In this document: positions 43,852 to 52,388 of the stretch, piece after piece | Layout: the number at the start of each line of letters is the position of its first letter | Position numbering within the stretch: position 1 is the stretch's first letter | Assembly (NCBI RefSeq): GCF_004965515.1 | Contig: NZ_SSHH01000002.1 | Location: forward strand, 454,840 to 518,839 | Reading direction: 5' to 3' | Source: Alteraurantiacibacter aquimixticola | GTDB lineage: Bacteria > Pseudomonadota > Alphaproteobacteria > Sphingomonadales > Sphingomonadaceae | Length of the DNA stretch: 64,000 nucleotides | The notes under the pieces: generated by a model | The model's input: the letters and a program-made list of their open reading frames with translations, nothing else | The model's database searches: none | What the model was told of the DNA's origin: nothing | Translations under genes and position numbers: made by a program

Positions 43852-45069
43852 ATGATCAGCAAGAAGCTTCTGGCGGTGATGGGACTGACCCTCGCCGCAC
43901 CCGCTCTGGCGCAACCCGCGCCCATCGGCATCACCCCTCCCCCGCTGGCGGACACGCCCTACAGCTTCGATACGGCCGAGGTGCATGGCATCGAGGTGAC
44001 CGTGCTCGCCAAGGGCTTTGCACAGCCTTTCGCGATCGAGCCGCTGCCCAATGGCGACATGCTGATCGTGGAGCGCGGCGTGGGCCTGCGCCTGCTGCGC
44101 GGGGCGACGGGTGCCACTCCCGAACTGGTCGAAGGGCATGTCCCCGGCGTGCCCGAGGATACGCCGGAGGTCTTCAGCTATGGCGTGATCGACATCGCGC
44201 TGCATCCCGATTTCGCGGAGAATGGCTGGATCTACTTCACCTTCAACGGCTTTGCGCCGCTTCCCGAAGGCACCAGCCCCTTGCAGCGCCCCGGCTATTT
44301 CAAGCTGCTGCGTGGCACCTGGGCCGATGGCGCGGTGACCGGGGTCGAAACGATCTTCGAAACCGAGAATCAGGCCTATGCCGGCGGCACGCGCGTGCAT
44401 GTGGCGGATGACGGCATGGTCTGGGTGGCGACCACCGGCCCCTATGACGGCACGTCGCAGGACATGTCGGACATCTATGGCAAGGTGTTGCGCCTCAATG
44501 CGGACGGCTCCATTCCCGCCAACAATCCGCATGTGGGAGAGGATGGCGTGCACCCGGCGATCTACAGCCACGGCCACCGCGACCAGCATGGCCTCACCGT
44601 CCATCCGGCGACCGGACAGGCCTTCACCGTCGAGCATGGCCCCAATGGCGGCGACGAGCTCAATTTGATCCAGCCCGGCGGTGATTATGGCTGGCCCGAT
44701 TACAGCTTCGGCCGCGAATATGACGGCAGCGATGCGACGCCGCTGCCCTTCGGCCCCGATACGGTAGAGCCGACCGTGGTGTGGCTCCCCTCCATCGCGC
44801 CTTCGGGCCTGATGTTCTACACCGGCGACGCCTTCCCCGAATGGCAGGGCAACCTGTTCATCGGCAGCGCGCGCTGGGGCGAGATCAACGCCACCGGCAG
44901 CCTGCAGCGCGTGGTCTTCAACGAGGATTTCGGCGAATTGCGGCGCGAGGCGCTGCTGCAGCAATTGCACCAGCGGGTGCGCGACGTTGCGCAGGGGCCG
45001 GACGGGCTGATCTACGTCCTCACCGACGGTCCGGAAAACGCCGTGCTACGTATTGCGCCGGGCAATTGA
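43852..45069 (+). CDS. PQQ-dependent sugar dehydrogenase family protein
   Basis: 405 aa from ATG 43852, with GGGGAGG ~9 bases upstream; signal peptide AVMGLTLAAPALAQ, so periplasmic. Propeller motifs: GFAQPFAIEPLPNGDMLIVERG, IALHPDFAENGWIYFTF, ATTGPYDGTSQDMSDIYGKVLRL, HGHRDQHGLTVHPATG and EHGPNGGDELN. It is related to, but clearly diverged from, the protein at 38396-39631. It lies 29 bp after one CFA-like gene and 19 bp before the other, so the three are probably one transcript. Confidence 0.88.
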   Translation: MISKKLLAVMGLTLAAPALAQPAPIGITPPPLADTPYSFDTAEVHGIEVTVLAKGFAQPFAIEPLPNGDMLIVERGVGLRLLRGATGATPELVEGHVPGVPEDTPEVFSYGVIDIALHPDFAENGWIYFTFNGFAPLPEGTSPLQRPGYFKLLRGTWADGAVTGVETIFETENQAYAGGTRVHVADDGMVWVATTGPYDGTSQDMSDIYGKVLRLNADGSIPANNPHVGEDGVHPAIYSHGHRDQHGLTVHPATGQAFTVEHGPNGGDELNLIQPGGDYGWPDYSFGREYDGSDATPLPFGPDTVEPTVVWLPSIAPSGLMFYTGDAFPEWQGNLFIGSARWGEINATGSLQRVVFNEDFGELRREALLQQLHQRVRDVAQGPDGLIYVLTDGPENAVLRIAPGN

Positions 45070-45088
45070 GGCCCTACACCTTCCGGGC

Positions 45089-46342
45089 ATGAGTACGTCC
45101 GAAACCCTGTTCGACAAGCTGGCCGCCAAGCTGGTCACCCAAGGCACGCTGAAGGTGACCCATGCGGGCGGGGAGGCGCGCACATTCGGCACGCCCACAC
45201 TCGGCTTTCCCGACGTCGCGGTGCGTTTCACCGACGACAAGGTGGCGCGCGACATCTTGCTCGACCCGCGCCTGGGCCTGGGCGAATCCTATATGGATGG
45301 CCGGATCGAGATCCTGGAGGGCGACATCATGCAGCTGGTCTCGCTGGTGCGGTCGAACAATGTCTGGGAGAAGCGCGGGAAGATGGCGCCGCCCAGCCTG
45401 CCGCGGCAGATCAAGGGCAAGATCAAATATGCCATGCGCGCGGTGAACAAGCCGGGTTCGTCCAAGAAGAACGTCGCGCATCACTATGACATAGGCAACG
45501 ATCTCTACCAGCTGATGCTCGATGCCGAACACATGCAGTACAGCTGCGCCTATTTCCCGCGCGATGACATGACGCTGGCCGAGGCGCAGGAGGCGAAGCT
45601 CGCCCACATCGCCGCCAAGCTCAACCTCGAGCCGGGCCTGAAAGTGCTCGATATCGGCTGCGGTTGGGGCGGCATGGCGATCTTCCTGGCTTCAAGGGCC
45701 GACGTGGAAGTGATGGGCATTACCCTGTCCGAGGAACAGCTCGCCCTCGCCCGCCAGCGCGCCGAGGCGGCGGGCGTGGCCGACAAGGTGAAGTTCGAGC
45801 TGATCGACTATCGCGACCTTGCCGCCAGCGGCGCGACATTCGACCGCATCGTCTCTGTCGGCATGTTCGAGCATGTCGGCGTGCCGCAATTCGAAACCTA
45901 TTTCCGCGCCTGCGCCAACATGCTGGCCGAAGACGGCTGCTTCCTGATGCACACGATCGGCCGCATGGGCCAGCCGGGGCGCACCGATGCCTTTACCGAC
46001 AAGTGGATATTCCCCGGCGGCTATATCCCCGCTTTGTCGGAGACCGTCGCCGCCAGCGAGAAGGTCCGCCTGATCGCCACCGACGTGGAGACCTTGCGCC
46101 TCCACTACGGCAAGACGATCCACCACTGGTATGCCCGCTGCATGGAGAACAAAGCCGCGATCGAGGAGATGTTCGATGAGAGCTTCTTCCGCCTGTGGAC
46201 CTTCTACCTCGCGGGAGCCGCCACCAGTTTCGAACATGGCGCGATGTGCAATTACCAGATCCAGTATGTCCGCGACCGCACCGCCCTGCCGCTGACGCGC
46301 GACTATATCGGCAAGACTGAGAAGGGGTTGTTGCGGGGTTAA
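45089..46342 (+). CDS. cfa: cyclopropane-fatty-acyl-phospholipid synthase
   Basis: 417 aa from ATG 45089 (MSTSETLFDKLAAKLV). Canonical family features: KKNVAHHYDIGNDLYQLML, HMQYSCAYFPRDDMTLAEAQ, motif I VLDIGCGWGGMAIFLAS, SVGMFEHVGVPQFETYF and FLMHTIGRMGQPG. It transfers a methylene group from SAM to the double bond of membrane lipid acyl chains, a stress adaptation. It lies downstream of a divergent paralogue and a sugar dehydrogenase. A dispersed repeat follows the stop. Confidence 0.92.
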   Translation: MSTSETLFDKLAAKLVTQGTLKVTHAGGEARTFGTPTLGFPDVAVRFTDDKVARDILLDPRLGLGESYMDGRIEILEGDIMQLVSLVRSNNVWEKRGKMAPPSLPRQIKGKIKYAMRAVNKPGSSKKNVAHHYDIGNDLYQLMLDAEHMQYSCAYFPRDDMTLAEAQEAKLAHIAAKLNLEPGLKVLDIGCGWGGMAIFLASRADVEVMGITLSEEQLALARQRAEAAGVADKVKFELIDYRDLAASGATFDRIVSVGMFEHVGVPQFETYFRACANMLAEDGCFLMHTIGRMGQPGRTDAFTDKWIFPGGYIPALSETVAASEKVRLIATDVETLRLHYGKTIHHWYARCMENKAAIEEMFDESFFRLWTFYLAGAATSFEHGAMCNYQIQYVRDRTALPLTRDYIGKTEKGLLRG

Positions 46343-46352
46343 CTCTCCGGAT

Positions 46353-46460
46353 CGTCATTGCGAGGAGGCCCGAACTTGTTTCGGGGCGACGCCGCAATCC
46401 AGAAGCGTCGATGCGCAAGGCCCTGGATCGCCGCGCTTGCTTCGCAAGCTCACGATGACG
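46353..46460. repeat. dispersed palindromic repeat, copy 3
   Basis: Begins CGTCATTGCGAGGAGGCC with inner CCGCAATCCAG, and ends CCCTGGATCGCCGCGCTTGC and CACGATGACG. Same family as 10658-10741 and 17761-17860. It fills the gap between the cfa and MATE genes and artificially extends the MATE open frame. Confidence 0.78.
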
Positions 46461-46471
46461 AAAGAAGCGCA

Positions 46472-47848
46472 ATGACCACCACCCGCTCCCTCACCCGCGC
46501 CAGCATCTTCGCCCAGGCCTGGCCGATCATGCTCGGACAGGCCTCGATCCCGCTGGTCGGCGTGGTCGATGCGACGGTGATCGGGCGCACGGGGGACACC
46601 GCAGGCCTTGCCGGCGTGGCGCTGGGCGCGACGATCATCACGCTCATCTTCTGGAGCTTCGGCTTCCTGCGGATGGGCGTGACGGGCCTGACCGCGCAGG
46701 CCCAGGGCGCAGGCGACCGGCGCGAGGTCGAGGCGCTGCTGCTGCGCGCGCTGCTGCTCGGCTTCGGGCTCGGCCTCGCCATCCTCGTCCTGCAATGGCC
46801 CTTGCGAGAGGCCGCCTTCGCCTTGCTCGCTGGCGGAGAGGGCGTGACCAGCGAGGCAAGCGCCTATGTCACCGCCCGCTTCCTCGGCGCGCCTGCTGCC
46901 CTGAGCGTGTTCGCCATCAATGGCTGGCTGCTCGGCCTCGGCAAGACGCGTGCGGCACTCGCCCTGCAGGTGCTGATGAATGTGGTGAACATCGCCGCCG
47001 ATATCTTCTTTGTGTGGCAGCTCGACATGGGTGCGCAAGGCGTGGGCCTCGGCACAGCGCTGGCCGAATGGTCGGCGCTGCTGGCCGGACTGGTGATCGC
47101 GGGGCGCGTGGCAGGAGGCGGCATATTCGCCACCGTCGCCCGCACGCCGCGCTCCGCCATCACCGACCGCGCCGCGATCCGCCGCCTCTTCGCAGTCAAT
47201 CGCGACATCATGATCCGCACGCTGGCGCTGCTCGCCATTTTCACCTGGTTCGCCAATGCGGGCGCGAGGCTGGGCGCGAAGGAGCTCGCCGCCAACCACG
47301 TGCTGATGCAGTTCATCAACCTCGCCGCCTTCGTGCTCGATGCCTTCGCCTTCACTGCCGAAAGCCGCGTGGGCAATGCCATCGGCGCGCGCGACAAGGC
47401 CTATTTCCTGCGCAGCGTGCGCTTGGCCGGGGAGTTCTCGCTCGCTTCGGGCGTGCTGCTCAGCCTGCTGTTCCTTGCCCTTGGCGGCGCGGTAATCGAC
47501 TTCATCTCCACCGATCCGCAAGTGCGGGCGGAAGCGGCACGCTTCCTGCCCTTCGCCGCGCTCGTCCCGCTGCTCGGCATGCCCAGCTGGATGCTAGACG
47601 GCATCTTCATCGGCGCGACGCGCGGCCATGCGCTGCGCAACGCGGCTGTGCTGGCGACCGCGCTTTACCTCGCGCTCGACCTCGCCTTGCGCGGACAAGG
47701 CAATCTCGGCGTGTGGATCGCCATCTCCGCCAGCTATTTGCTGCGGGCAGGCGCACTGGGACTCTATCTCCCCGCCCTCCTGCGCGATGTCGAGAGCGGT
47801 TCGGCAGCCCGCCATCTTGACGAAGGGGGCGCCGAGGGTGCTCAATAG
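46472..47848 (+). CDS. MATE-family multidrug/cation antiporter
   Basis: 458 aa from ATG 46472 (MTTTRSLTRASIFAQAWP); the longer frame is repeat-derived. Twelve hydrophobic segments in two related halves. Typical motifs: SIPLVGVVDATVIGRTGDTAGLAGVALG in helix 1-2 and LDAFAFTAESRVGNAIGARD in the second half, as in DinF-like MATE exporters. It exports drugs or metabolites using Na+ or H+. The next gene starts 4 bp beyond its stop. Confidence 0.92.
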   Translation: MTTTRSLTRASIFAQAWPIMLGQASIPLVGVVDATVIGRTGDTAGLAGVALGATIITLIFWSFGFLRMGVTGLTAQAQGAGDRREVEALLLRALLLGFGLGLAILVLQWPLREAAFALLAGGEGVTSEASAYVTARFLGAPAALSVFAINGWLLGLGKTRAALALQVLMNVVNIAADIFFVWQLDMGAQGVGLGTALAEWSALLAGLVIAGRVAGGGIFATVARTPRSAITDRAAIRRLFAVNRDIMIRTLALLAIFTWFANAGARLGAKELAANHVLMQFINLAAFVLDAFAFTAESRVGNAIGARDKAYFLRSVRLAGEFSLASGVLLSLLFLALGGAVIDFISTDPQVRAEAARFLPFAALVPLLGMPSWMLDGIFIGATRGHALRNAAVLATALYLALDLALRGQGNLGVWIAISASYLLRAGALGLYLPALLRDVESGSAARHLDEGGAEGAQ

Positions 47849-47852
47849 CGCC

Positions 47853-48401
47853 ATGCCGCTGCGCCAATCCCTCCCGCGCGTCGTCGCAATGTTGCTCGCC
47901 ACGCTGGCGGGCCTTACCGCAACACCGGCGCTGGCAGCAGTGACGGTGCATTTCCACTCCCTCAACGGATCGGTCCTTTTCGGCCGCTATCCGCATGCCT
48001 TCGTGGTGTTCGAGGGAACGCTGGAGGCAACCGGCCAGAGGGTGGCGGAGAGCTTCGGCTTCTCCGCCAAATATACGAGCCAGGCGATGACCAACGGCCC
48101 GGCCGAGCATGAGATCATCGCCGAGGATGCGGACACTATCGCAGATGCCAACCGCCATTTCTCCGTCCGCCTGACCGACGATCAATATCGCGACCTGCGC
48201 GCCGAAGTGGAGCGCTGGCGCAACTATCCTGGCCGCTATTACGACCTCGACGAGCGCAACTGCATCCATTTTGTCGCCAGGCTGGCACAGATGCTCGACA
48301 TCCGCGCCGACGTACCCGACAACATGCTCCGCCGCCCGAAGAAGTGGCTCAATTACGTCACGCGCAACAATCCGCAACTGGGCGCGAGCGAGGTCGACTG
48401 A
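47853..48401 (+). CDS. secreted protein of unknown function
   Basis: 182 aa from ATG 47853 (MPLRQSLPRVVAMLLATLAG); signal peptide ends TPALAA. The mature part contains HAFVVFEGTLEATGQRVAESFGFSAK and DLDERNCIHFVARLAQML; a single Cys followed by His-Phe resembles the catalytic region of papain-like NlpC/LRAT or DUF4105-like proteins, but this is not secure. Adjacent to the MATE gene (4 bp), likely cotranscribed. Confidence 0.75.
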   Translation: MPLRQSLPRVVAMLLATLAGLTATPALAAVTVHFHSLNGSVLFGRYPHAFVVFEGTLEATGQRVAESFGFSAKYTSQAMTNGPAEHEIIAEDADTIADANRHFSVRLTDDQYRDLRAEVERWRNYPGRYYDLDERNCIHFVARLAQMLDIRADVPDNMLRRPKKWLNYVTRNNPQLGASEVD

Positions 48402-48479
48402 TCCTTCCACTTGCGATGGGCGTTGCGGCAACTCGCAACCCCTGTTAGGCGCGCCCGCGACATTCCAGCGGAGCACAAC

Positions 48480-49697
48480 ATGTCCGACATCAAGCGTGTA
48501 GTCCTTGCCTATTCCGGCGGCCTCGACACCAGCGTTATCGCCAAGTGGCTCGAGAGCGAGCGCGGCCTGGAGGTGGTGACCTTCACCGCCGACCTCGGCC
48601 AGGGCGAGGAGATCGAGCCTGCGCGCGAGAAGGCCCGCGCCATGGGGATTCCGGACAAGCACATCTATATCGAGGATTTGCGCGAGGAATTCGTGCGCGA
48701 TTTCGTTTTCCCGATGATGCGCGCCAATGCCCGCTATGAAGGCGACTACCTGCTCGGCACTTCGATCGCCCGTCCGCTGATTTCCAAGCGCCTCGTCGAG
48801 ATCGCGCATGAGACCGGCGCCGATGCCATTGCGCACGGTGCGACCGGCAAGGGCAATGACCAGGTGCGGTTCGAGCTTTCCGCCTATGCGCTTGACCCGG
48901 ACATCAAGGTGATCGCTCCGTGGCGCGAATGGGACCTCACCAGCCGCACCGCGCTGATCGCGTGGGCCGAGGCGCACCAGATCGCCGTTCCCAGGGACAA
49001 GCGCGGTGAGAGCCCCTTCTCCACCGACGCCAACCTCCTGCACACCTCTTCCGAGGGCAAGGTGCTGGAGGATCCGTGGCAGGAGACGCCCGACTACGTC
49101 TATTCGCGCACCGCCAATCCGGAGGACGCTCCGGACGAGCCCGAATATATCGAGATCGAGTTTGCCAAGGGTGACGGCGTTGCCCTCAATGGAAAGGCGA
49201 TGAGCCCCGCTGAGCTGCTCACTGCGCTTAACGAGCTGGGCCGCAAGCATGGCATCGGCCGCCTCGACCTGGTCGAGAACCGCTTCGTCGGCATGAAGAG
49301 CCGCGGCATGTATGAGACGCCGGGCGGCGAGATCTACGCCCGCGCCCATCGCGGGATCGAACAGATCACACTCGACCGCGGCGCAGCGCACCTGAAGGAC
49401 GAGCTGATGCCGCGCTATGCGGAGCTCATCTATAACGGCTTCTGGTTCAGCCCGGAGCGCGAGATGCTGCAGGCCGCCATCGACCTCAGCCAGCAGAAGG
49501 TGGACGGCACCGTGCGGCTGAAGCTCTACAAGGGCAACGCAATGGTGGTGGGCCGCAAGTCGCCCCACTCGCTCTATTCCGAAGCGCATGTGACCTTCGA
49601 GGACGATGCCGGCGCTTACGATCAGAAGGATGCGGCGGGTTTCATCAAGCTCAACGCCCTGCGCTTGCGCCTCTTGGCGAGTCGCGACCGCAAGTAG
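48480..49697 (+). CDS. argG: argininosuccinate synthase
   Basis: 405 aa from ATG 48480, with GGAG 7 bases upstream. It joins citrulline and aspartate with ATP in arginine synthesis. The P-loop [61 protein letters not shown] and the C-terminal [20 protein letters not shown] are all typical. The length and motif set are normal. A long non-coding stretch follows. Confidence 0.98.
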   Translation: MSDIKRVVLAYSGGLDTSVIAKWLESERGLEVVTFTADLGQGEEIEPAREKARAMGIPDKHIYIEDLREEFVRDFVFPMMRANARYEGDYLLGTSIARPLISKRLVEIAHETGADAIAHGATGKGNDQVRFELSAYALDPDIKVIAPWREWDLTSRTALIAWAEAHQIAVPRDKRGESPFSTDANLLHTSSEGKVLEDPWQETPDYVYSRTANPEDAPDEPEYIEIEFAKGDGVALNGKAMSPAELLTALNELGRKHGIGRLDLVENRFVGMKSRGMYETPGGEIYARAHRGIEQITLDRGAAHLKDELMPRYAELIYNGFWFSPEREMLQAAIDLSQQKVDGTVRLKLYKGNAMVVGRKSPHSLYSEAHVTFEDDAGAYDQKDAAGFIKLNALRLRLLASRDRK

Positions 49698-49786
49698 CGG
49701 GGCGCTTCGCCGGCCGGGAAGCGAGGCTTTCGGGCTGCATTTGCGAGAATTGTGCGGATAGTTTCGGCCATTGCGCCGAGCTGTTG

Positions 49787-49833
49787 ACTTATCCACCCTT
49801 GTCCACTGGCAATTGTGCCAAAAGTGGATAAGT
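49787..49833. repeat. inverted repeat with two DnaA-box-like ends
   Basis: Perfect 10-bp arms ACTTATCCAC and GTGGATAAGT, 27 bases apart, each containing TTATCCAC, the core of a DnaA box. A second small dyad (TGGCA-ATTG-TGCCA) lies between them at 49807-49820. No third box or AT-rich unwinding region is seen beside it, so an origin is not claimed. Confidence 0.6.
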
Positions 49834-49899
49834 GCACGCTTGCGCCCTTGCCCGACTCGGTCCACCGGCGCATTCTCCAAACATCGAGAGCGGAAAACC

Positions 49900-50345
49900 G
49901 GTTTCACGAAGGATCGCCTGCCGATCCGGACGAAGACGGAAGGAAGCAATCGACGCGACGGTGCAGAGCCGGAGCGGAGTAGGAAAGGGGCGCAGTCTTC
50001 CCGCAAGGACAAGCTGCAAACCGGACTGGTGATCCCGCCAGCATGCATCGCCGGAAAGGCCGGACGTGAATGCCCGGCTGCCGATGGAAGCGCCAAAAGC
50101 CCCCTGGCATATGGCGCAGCCGCTTGAGGCAGCAGGTGCAGGATGACCGGTCTCGGATTGCAGAAGGCAAGGGATAGGTCCCTCGGGATCAGACCCGGCC
50201 AGCTACGATCCGGCACCGGCGCGAGCGCCGGGCGACATAACCGATGGCCTAGCCAACGGTGACACGCCGGGCGTCAAGCATCCCTTCGGGGGTCCACACG
50301 CCGGTGAGAGTGGGGTCGGCAGCAATGCCGGCCCCATTTCTCTTT
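49900..50345 (+). ncRNA. candidate structured non-coding RNA
   Basis: Approximate limits. Local hairpins are visible: GGATCG-CCTGC-CGATCC (49911-49927), AGGGA-TAGG-TCCCT (50170-50183) and CCGGCG-CGAG-CGCCGG (50216-50231). The stretch ends in a strong plus-strand terminator (50312-50345). Purine-rich, G+C-rich sequence without a credible reading frame, closed by a terminator, is what a long regulatory RNA would look like. It does not match tmRNA, RNase P RNA or SRP RNA signatures that I can recognise. Confidence 0.5.
50312..50345 (+). terminator. terminator of the candidate RNA
   Basis: GGGGTCGGCA-GCAA-TGCCGGCCCC stem (one G-T mismatch position) followed by ATTTCTCTTT. It is more than 600 bases from the argG stop, so it is unlikely to serve argG alone. 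Confidence 0.75.
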
Positions 50346-50552
50346 GGGGCATTCAAGCTCCGCCAGACCCACCTCACGCCCCGCCGATCCCCCCCTCGCA
50401 GGCCCTCGCAGCGCCGATTTACGCCTTAACCATAGGCGTTCCCGCCATTCGCCTCATTTTTGCCTCGTTTTGCGCCCGGCTGCCCCTCTCCGGCGATCAC
50501 TTGCCGGCCCGTTAGTAGGATTCGCCAGCGGGAGCCGGTATTGGCAAAGGCC

Positions 50553-51125
50553 ATGACGGGTAGGAAAGCCCCCTCGGCGCATCTGCGCTTCATCATGCCC
50601 GCCTTGGCCCTTGTGGCCCTTGGCGGCGCCATGGGAGCAGGCCATGCGGAACCTGCCGCAGTGGAGCTCGATGCCCCCATCGCCGCTTCCGCCAGCGCCT
50701 TCACCCCCTCCGCCGAAGCGCAGTTCGAGGAGGCCTTTGTCCATCTCGAGGATGCGGCGGCAGAGCCCGTCCTGCCCTCCCATGCGGTGGACATCGCCAC
50801 GATCGATCCGCCGACGGAGCCCGCCGCCACCGCGCTCGGCGAAGGCGTTGCCTCCTATTACGGACGCCGCTTTGCCGGCCGCCCCACGGCGAATGGCGAG
50901 ACCTTCGATCCACAACAGCTCACCGCCGCCCACAAGACGCTGCCCTTCGGCAGCATGGTGCGCGTCACCAACACGCGCAACGGCCGCCAGGTCGTGGTGC
51001 GCATCAACGATCGCGGCCCCTTCGTGCGCGGCCGCACGATCGACCTCTCACGCGCCGCGGCAGAGGAGATCGGCATCGTCAGCGCCGGTCATGGCACCGT
51101 GGAGTTGGAGCTGCTGGAAGGCTGA
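50553..51125 (+). CDS. RlpA-like septal ring lytic transglycosylase family protein
   Basis: 190 aa from ATG 50553 ([20 protein letters not shown]); a membrane or signal segment [17 protein letters not shown] is followed by a Pro/Ala-rich linker. The C-terminal ~90 residues are the double-psi beta-barrel of Rlp[41 protein letters not shown] and [20 protein letters not shown], including the catalytic-type Asp of the NDRGPF motif. No SPOR domain is present. Its 3' end overlaps the convergent HTH gene by 47 bp. Confidence 0.9.
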   Translation: MTGRKAPSAHLRFIMPALALVALGGAMGAGHAEPAAVELDAPIAASASAFTPSAEAQFEEAFVHLEDAAAEPVLPSHAVDIATIDPPTEPAATALGEGVASYYGRRFAGRPTANGETFDPQQLTAAHKTLPFGSMVRVTNTRNGRQVVVRINDRGPFVRGRTIDLSRAAAEEIGIVSAGHGTVELELLEG

Positions 51126-52017
51126 TTGGCCTTGCGGGCCTTTGGCCCGTTTGCGTGCCCAATGCGAGGCCCACCCCATGCTCAACGCATTCACCGATGG
51201 AACACATGGAACACTGTCCTGGAGGTAAGTCTCCGGAGACGAATTCCTGCCAGCGCAATTCGGCCGGATCGGGCGCGCGGTGGATGGGCCTGAGAGGTTC
51301 CGGGCCGGGTTCGACAACCGGTTCGGGCTGATCCTCACCGGACGGGCACTCCTCCAGCCCCTCCGCTTCATCGGACGCAGGCTCATCCGCCCCCACCACA
51401 TCCTCATCCTCGTCCAAACCCTCGTCCGGTTCCTCCCCCTCTTCGCGCTCCTTGCGCTCCAGCCATTGCAGCGCCGCCTCCACGATCGGCACGCCATCGA
51501 CAAAGCCATCGCCCGTGTAATCGGGGAACGGCCCCCAGGGCGCTTCGGCAAGAGCATCCTCCGCCACCCGATCTGCGCGAGCAGGCCGCGCCACCGCCTC
51601 GCCGCGTTCCAGCCGGGCCAGCGCCAGGTCGAAATCCTCCGGCGGCAGGTTGGCCTCCGCCTTGTCCGCCAGCCGGTCCAGCCGCGCGAGATGCGCCAGC
51701 AGCAGCCGCGCGTCATAGCGGCGGCGCATCGCCACCACCTCGCCATGATAGAAGACCTCCTCCTCCACGCCGTTGAGGGCGCGATCGGCCAGCTCCTCCT
51801 CCGCCGCCGCGCGGGCGAGCACCAGCGCCGCATCCCAGCAGGCCCGGAAATCCGCATCCGCCCGGCGAGCACGATAGGCCGTCTGGGCAGAGACGCCCGC
51901 CACCTTGCACGCCAGCCGCACATTGCCCGCATGGGAAAGCCGCTCGCAAAACACCGCCCGCCGCCGCGCATCGAACACGCTGTCCGGCGCGGGGATCACC
52001 TCCAGCTCCTCGCTCAT
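51079..52017 (-). CDS. HTH-containing protein of unknown function
   Basis: 312 aa from ATG 52017 ([19 protein letters not shown]), with GGGAGG 6 bases upstream. The N-terminal ~60 residues form a helix-turn-helix like those of terminase small subunits and resolvases ([26 protein letters not shown]). The middle is Ala/Leu/Glu-rich helix, then an acidic region ([20 protein letters not shown]). The C-terminus has Cys (CSMCSIGEC). It is coupled to the small gene upstream by an ATGA overlap. Its 3' end runs 47 bp into the RlpA-like gene; a competing frame (51048-51971) lacks this start support. Confidence 0.65.
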   Translation of the reverse strand: MSEELEVIPAPDSVFDARRRAVFCERLSHAGNVRLACKVAGVSAQTAYRARRADADFRACWDAALVLARAAAEEELADRALNGVEEEVFYHGEVVAMRRRYDARLLLAHLARLDRLADKAEANLPPEDFDLALARLERGEAVARPARADRVAEDALAEAPWGPFPDYTGDGFVDGVPIVEAALQWLERKEREEGEEPDEGLDEDEDVVGADEPASDEAEGLEECPSGEDQPEPVVEPGPEPLRPIHRAPDPAELRWQEFVSGDLPPGQCSMCSIGECVEHGVGLALGTQTGQRPARPISLPAAPTPRCHDRR

Positions 52018-52253
52018 GCCGCACCTCCCAAAACCGCGAGCGGGCCAGCCAGGGCCAAACGGCGCGCAGCGCCGCAAGCGCGAACGCGCGTCGGCCGGTC
52101 AGGCCGGAAGCCAAGCAGCGCGGATGCGCTGCGCCCGGCGCCTGAGGGGCGCAGCAAACAAGACTTCAGCCAGTCGCGCGCATGGTCGAGCGGCGCGATA
52201 TCGCCGGGAGGGGATTTGGGGAGAGCCGCGTCGGGCTGCGTGGATTTGGGCAT
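52014..52253 (-). CDS. small protein upstream of the HTH gene
   Basis: 79 aa (MPKSTQPDAALPKSPPGDIA...). Supported by an excellent AGGAGG 5 bases before its ATG and by the 4-base ATGA overlap with the next gene. It has a Pro-rich N-terminus, then LDHARDWLKSCLLRPSG, and a basic/Ala-rich C-terminus. No family recognised. Confidence 0.6.
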   Translation of the reverse strand: MPKSTQPDAALPKSPPGDIAPLDHARDWLKSCLLRPSGAGRSASALLGFRPDRPTRVRACGAARRLALAGPLAVLGGAA

Positions 52254-52388
52254 GGGTGCCTCCTGATTGGATTAGGGGGCACCGGGTGAGGCATGGATTG
52301 GCGGGTGTAGGAAAGGGAATCCCTGTGCAAACTGCTATACAAAATAGGAAATGCAAATATGATGGGCGCTCAGAAAATGAGGGCAACG

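Larger units (their letters stand above)
49698..50552. other. 855-bp gene-free stretch downstream of argG
   Basis: No open frame here has a good start or resembles a protein. It contains an inverted pair of DnaA-box-like sequences (49787-49833), a candidate structured RNA with a terminator (49900-50345), and, up to 50552, the presumed promoter of the RlpA-like gene. Confidence 0.6.

Noticed and set aside
49771-50127. 118-codon plus-strand frame in the gene-free stretch after argG
   Set aside because: It has no ribosome binding site, begins across the DnaA-box dyad, is rich in Arg/Lys/Gly as GC-rich RNA genes are when translated, and resembles no family.
49698-50345. Chromosomal origin of replication
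   Set aside because: Only two DnaA-box-like sequences, no AT-rich unwinding element, and no dnaA, hemE, parAB or gidA nearby.
49900-50345. tmRNA or RNase P RNA
   Set aside because: No tag-peptide coding segment (ANDNxA...), no tRNA-like ends, and none of the conserved RNase P core sequences are seen.
51048-51971. 307-codon Arg/Trp-rich frame overlapping the HTH gene
   Set aside because: Composition (RWRR, WWGRM repeats) is that of a frame-shifted shadow; the 51079-52017 frame has a strong ribosome binding site and an HTH.
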